A DNA stretch of 64,000 nt. Source: Pontederia crassipes. Taxonomy: Eukaryota > Streptophyta > Magnoliopsida > Commelinales > Pontederiaceae. Shown here one piece after another: positions 61,682-64,000 of this stretch. The notes under the pieces are model-generated. The model did not search any database. It had not been told where the DNA came from and saw only the letters and a list, made by a program, of their open reading frames with translations. The DNA lies in assembly GCA_030549335.1 (NCBI GenBank), contig CM060194.1, positions 59,238,547 through 59,302,546 on the forward strand. Direction: 5' to 3'. Position 1 is the first letter of the stretch; every line of letters starts with the position of its first letter. Position numbers and translations under genes: made by a program.

Positions 61682-62820
61682 TGTCATTGAGCTTGTGGCT
61701 CCCATGTCATAGGTTGCTCCTCTTTTATAAGAACATTAAATATTATATTATTGGATGTATTAGTCTGTACCTCATAGATTATTAGGGTAAATTACATGAA
61801 TCATCCTTTAAGGTGACTGCAGTAACTATCTAGCCTTCTAACTTCAATTGTAATTAGAATATCCTCTAAATTTTATTTTTATGTATGCGTTGTTCTCATG
61901 TCCAATGATAATGAATTTTTCGATTACGTTGCCAATGTGACACAATAAAAAATTATAAGATAATATAAACAAATAATAAAATTATATAATAAATTAATAA
62001 AAAAGAGATAGTATCGAGAAGCATTGAAGAGGAGAGGGAATGGAATGACTCCTCTCCCCCTGCGTGCGCAAAAGGATCCCTCTCCTCTTGGACGCTGAAG
62101 AGGAGGTGTCATGTGCGCGGAGAGAGAAACCCCCCGGGGGCCCCTCCTCTTCTCTCGACATCCTCTTTCTTGGGCAGCTGCTTTATTAATTTATTATATG
62201 TTTAGATTATTTTATTTTATTTTGCCACGTCAACAGGAAGATGACTCGTATAATTTACCAAGATTTTTATGTAATCTGACTAGGCCAATTAATTATTTAG
62301 TCCTGGCCTATGAGCGCATCCATATTTATCATAATTTTAAATTTTAAAATTATTATTTATATCTTTCAAAAATATATTTTATCTTGATGATTCTAATATT
62401 TTACCAAATATCAATGAGTACTATACTAAATTATTTCAATTCTCGTCAAATCCCACCTCCTCCCATGTAGGAGGGGAACTCTCCCCCTCGTCTTGGGGAG
62501 CTAAATAATTAATTATATTTTTTCATTCATATGTGACTTATGATTAAAATAATCAAACAAATTTTATAATCAAATACATAAATAAATTGCTTTCCAATAT
62601 TCAGATACTTTTGGGTAACACGAATTTATTTTCTCGATTCTACCGGGAAGGAACTCGAATTCATCAAATATGACGATATTTTGTCTGATTAATTTGCCTA
62701 CTCAATCATAGACATCCTTATAATTAACCACGTGTAGAATTTACCCATCGCTAGCTTAGAGATAACGTTTTGTCGAGCACGCGATGGCCATTCTTGACTC
62801 AAAGCGTTCGCAGCCTCGGA
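61682..62820. other. Non-coding DNA with a mirrored AT-rich / GC-rich core
   Basis: AAATTATAAGATAATATAAAC and TATAATAAATTAATAAA at 61953-62000 are loosely mirrored by TTTATTAATTTATTATATG and TTTAGATTATTTTATTTTA at 62183-62220, around a GC-rich centre (62040-62160) with CCCCCCGGGGGCCCC. It may be an eroded MITE; the ends were not defined. No gene recognised. Confidence 0.4.
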
Positions 62821-62825
62821 TACTT

Positions 62826-62840
62826 TTTTTTTTCTTTTTT

Positions 62841-62871
<31 letters not shown>
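62826..62871. repeat. Long poly-T tract
   Basis: About 46 bases of T with two C interruptions near its start. It could be a reversed poly-A tail, but no SINE or LINE body was seen beside it. Confidence 0.85.
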
Positions 62872-62873
<2 letters not shown>

Positions 62874-62955
62874 AGCCTCAGATACATGCTGATGCTTACA
62901 CTGTACGTCGCAAGCTCACAGAACTAAGATAACACTTCTTATCTTCCATTCCAGT

Positions 62956-62980
62956 TCTCCTCCTCCTCCTCCTCCTCCTC
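62956..62980. repeat. (CTC)n microsatellite
   Basis: About eight CTC units in a row. Confidence 0.9.
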
Positions 62981-63436
62981 TCTTTTCCAACTAAGAGTGG
63001 GGACTTGGAGACAGAAAAGTGCGAGGTTGAAACCAGAACCACCCTTCAGAAAAGTAACAGCGTCAAAACACATTTCAGATGGCAGTAGCGGCATACATAG
63101 TACATTTTCATTATTGCATGCACGTCAATTTGCATGTTATGTTAACCTCTCTCTTTCTCTGTGACGCACGCACAGACAAGGAACATTTTTATCGTTTTGG
63201 CCTTGTCATCCTATACGATCGCCATCTTATTGTGTCCACGTTCCTCGCTTCCAAAATGTTATAGGACGTGAGCGTATCTTTCCTGTTCGGAACTTTTCGC
63301 TGCAAACAATACATACCACTTCATGACACATGCCACTGCCTTCCCATGATCAATATCTTCTCACTTTTCCTCCACCGAAAAAGAAAAGTATCTTCTAATT
63401 CCCATCCCAGCCATAGATGCACGAACCATCTCGATC

Positions 63437-63838
63437 GCACATATAAGTATGTTAACTTATCAGTGAGTGTAGCCACACATCACACGCAACAATATCGACT
63501 ACAAGTATACAATATATTCTTCCTACACAAATTAATAGCACTTTAATTATGTACATATGGCCCAAGTTGCCGGCACCGTGAGTCTTTCTACAACATCATT
63601 CATATATTAATTGTTTCAGCAGCATGAACTCTCATGCATAACTCTACTTTCTCTGCAGGACTTTGAACCGTGTGCTTTTGCGATAAGCAATGACGATAAT
63701 TGTACACGGCAAGAGCTGCTCGGCGATGGCGCCTTTGTTGCCGTCGATATCGGAAGACTCGCACACCATCAAACTCGACAACAACTCCAATTGGCCGACG
63801 TAAAGGGTTGCAACAGTTGCACAAGTCCTCGACTCTCT
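63437..63838 (+). other. Possible 5' end of an unrecognised host gene
   Basis: A TATA-like CACATATAAGTATG (about 63437) is followed 120 bases later by ATGGCC at 63558 in good plant start context. After seven codons (MAQVAGT) comes GTGAGT (63579) and then TTCTCTGCAG (ending 63659), which together make a plausible 81-bp intron. The next stretch stays open in phase and is cysteine-containing (DFEPCAFAISNDDNC at its start, GCNSCTS near 63815) until another GTGAGA at 63839. I recognise no family. The arrangement could be chance; it rests only on start context and splice-like signals in low-repeat DNA. Confidence 0.25.
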
Positions 63839-64000
63839 GTGAGAATTCTTCTCATCTCTTACTATAGATCCAGTGATCAATGGACCTTACTTTTATCTGT
63901 TGGGGTTCATAATGGTCGAACTGCTTTCTTGATATAACGACCTAATTAATGAATGGAAATATAATTTTAAGAAGGTGGTGAATTGCCTCTCAAGGATAGG
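63839..64000. other. Window end, nothing recognised
   Basis: If the preceding gene-like structure is real, this would be its second intron; no independent feature is seen. Confidence 0.3.

Noticed and set aside
61780-61800. AGGGTAAATTACATG as a Mutator-like terminus
   Set aside because: Similar to common MULE/MITE ends, but no matching inverted end or 9-bp duplication was found.
62826-62871. Poly-T tract as the reversed tail of a SINE or LINE
   Set aside because: No A/B-box promoter, reverse transcriptase or target duplication was seen next to it.

Overview
The window is nuclear DNA from a flowering plant. It has plant LTR-retrotransposon lineages (Athila, chromovirus, Tork- and SIRE-like copia), CACTA and hAT elements, many AT-rich MITEs, and a plant-only class III peroxidase gene with its usual four exons. 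GC-rich exons in AT-rich DNA suggest a monocot, but I cannot name a genus. Nearly everything outside the peroxidase locus is transposon-derived. Element boundaries and target-site duplications (TSDs) were read by eye.

Layout. 1-2097: end part of a CACTA transposon with a GC-rich tandem island. 2491-2785: LTR fragment. 2837-9480: hAT transposase remnant (minus strand), split by a SIRE-like copia element with gag only (3668-8170). 10693-37800: a four-deep nest. A chromovirus-type LTR (D, 10693-11267 plus 35090-36681, followed by primer site and gag remnant) is interrupted by a related solo LTR (C, 11268-13689 plus 34682-35089). C is interrupted by a minus-strand Athila element (A, 13690-34681), and A by a smaller non-autonomous Athila derivative (B, 21062-27872) flanked by a perfect 5-bp duplication.

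37801-46195: the gene island. A complete peroxidase gene lies on the minus strand (39973-41318) with a TATA box 78 bp upstream of the start codon. MITEs follow at 42057, 43100 and 44736. 46196-51221: a young, nearly whole Tork-type copia element. 53391-53890: a GGGTCGG-rich MITE. 54233-59746: an old copia element holding an Athila-like solo LTR in plus orientation. 60170-61160: a gypsy integrase remnant. 62880-64000: low-repeat DNA that may be the 5' end of an unrecognised gene.

Only the peroxidase can be called a working host gene with confidence. It is probably a secreted wall or apoplast enzyme. The other genes do not form a pathway; the rest of the window records successive insertions. 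I found no CRISPR array, rRNA or tRNA gene and no convincing new biological system. The most unusual structures are the four-level nest, the Athila family's recurrent CGGCCGTAA motif, its internal polypurine-tract-like block and paired 120-bp repeats, and a 41-bp templated patch copied from an LTR into the hAT remnant.
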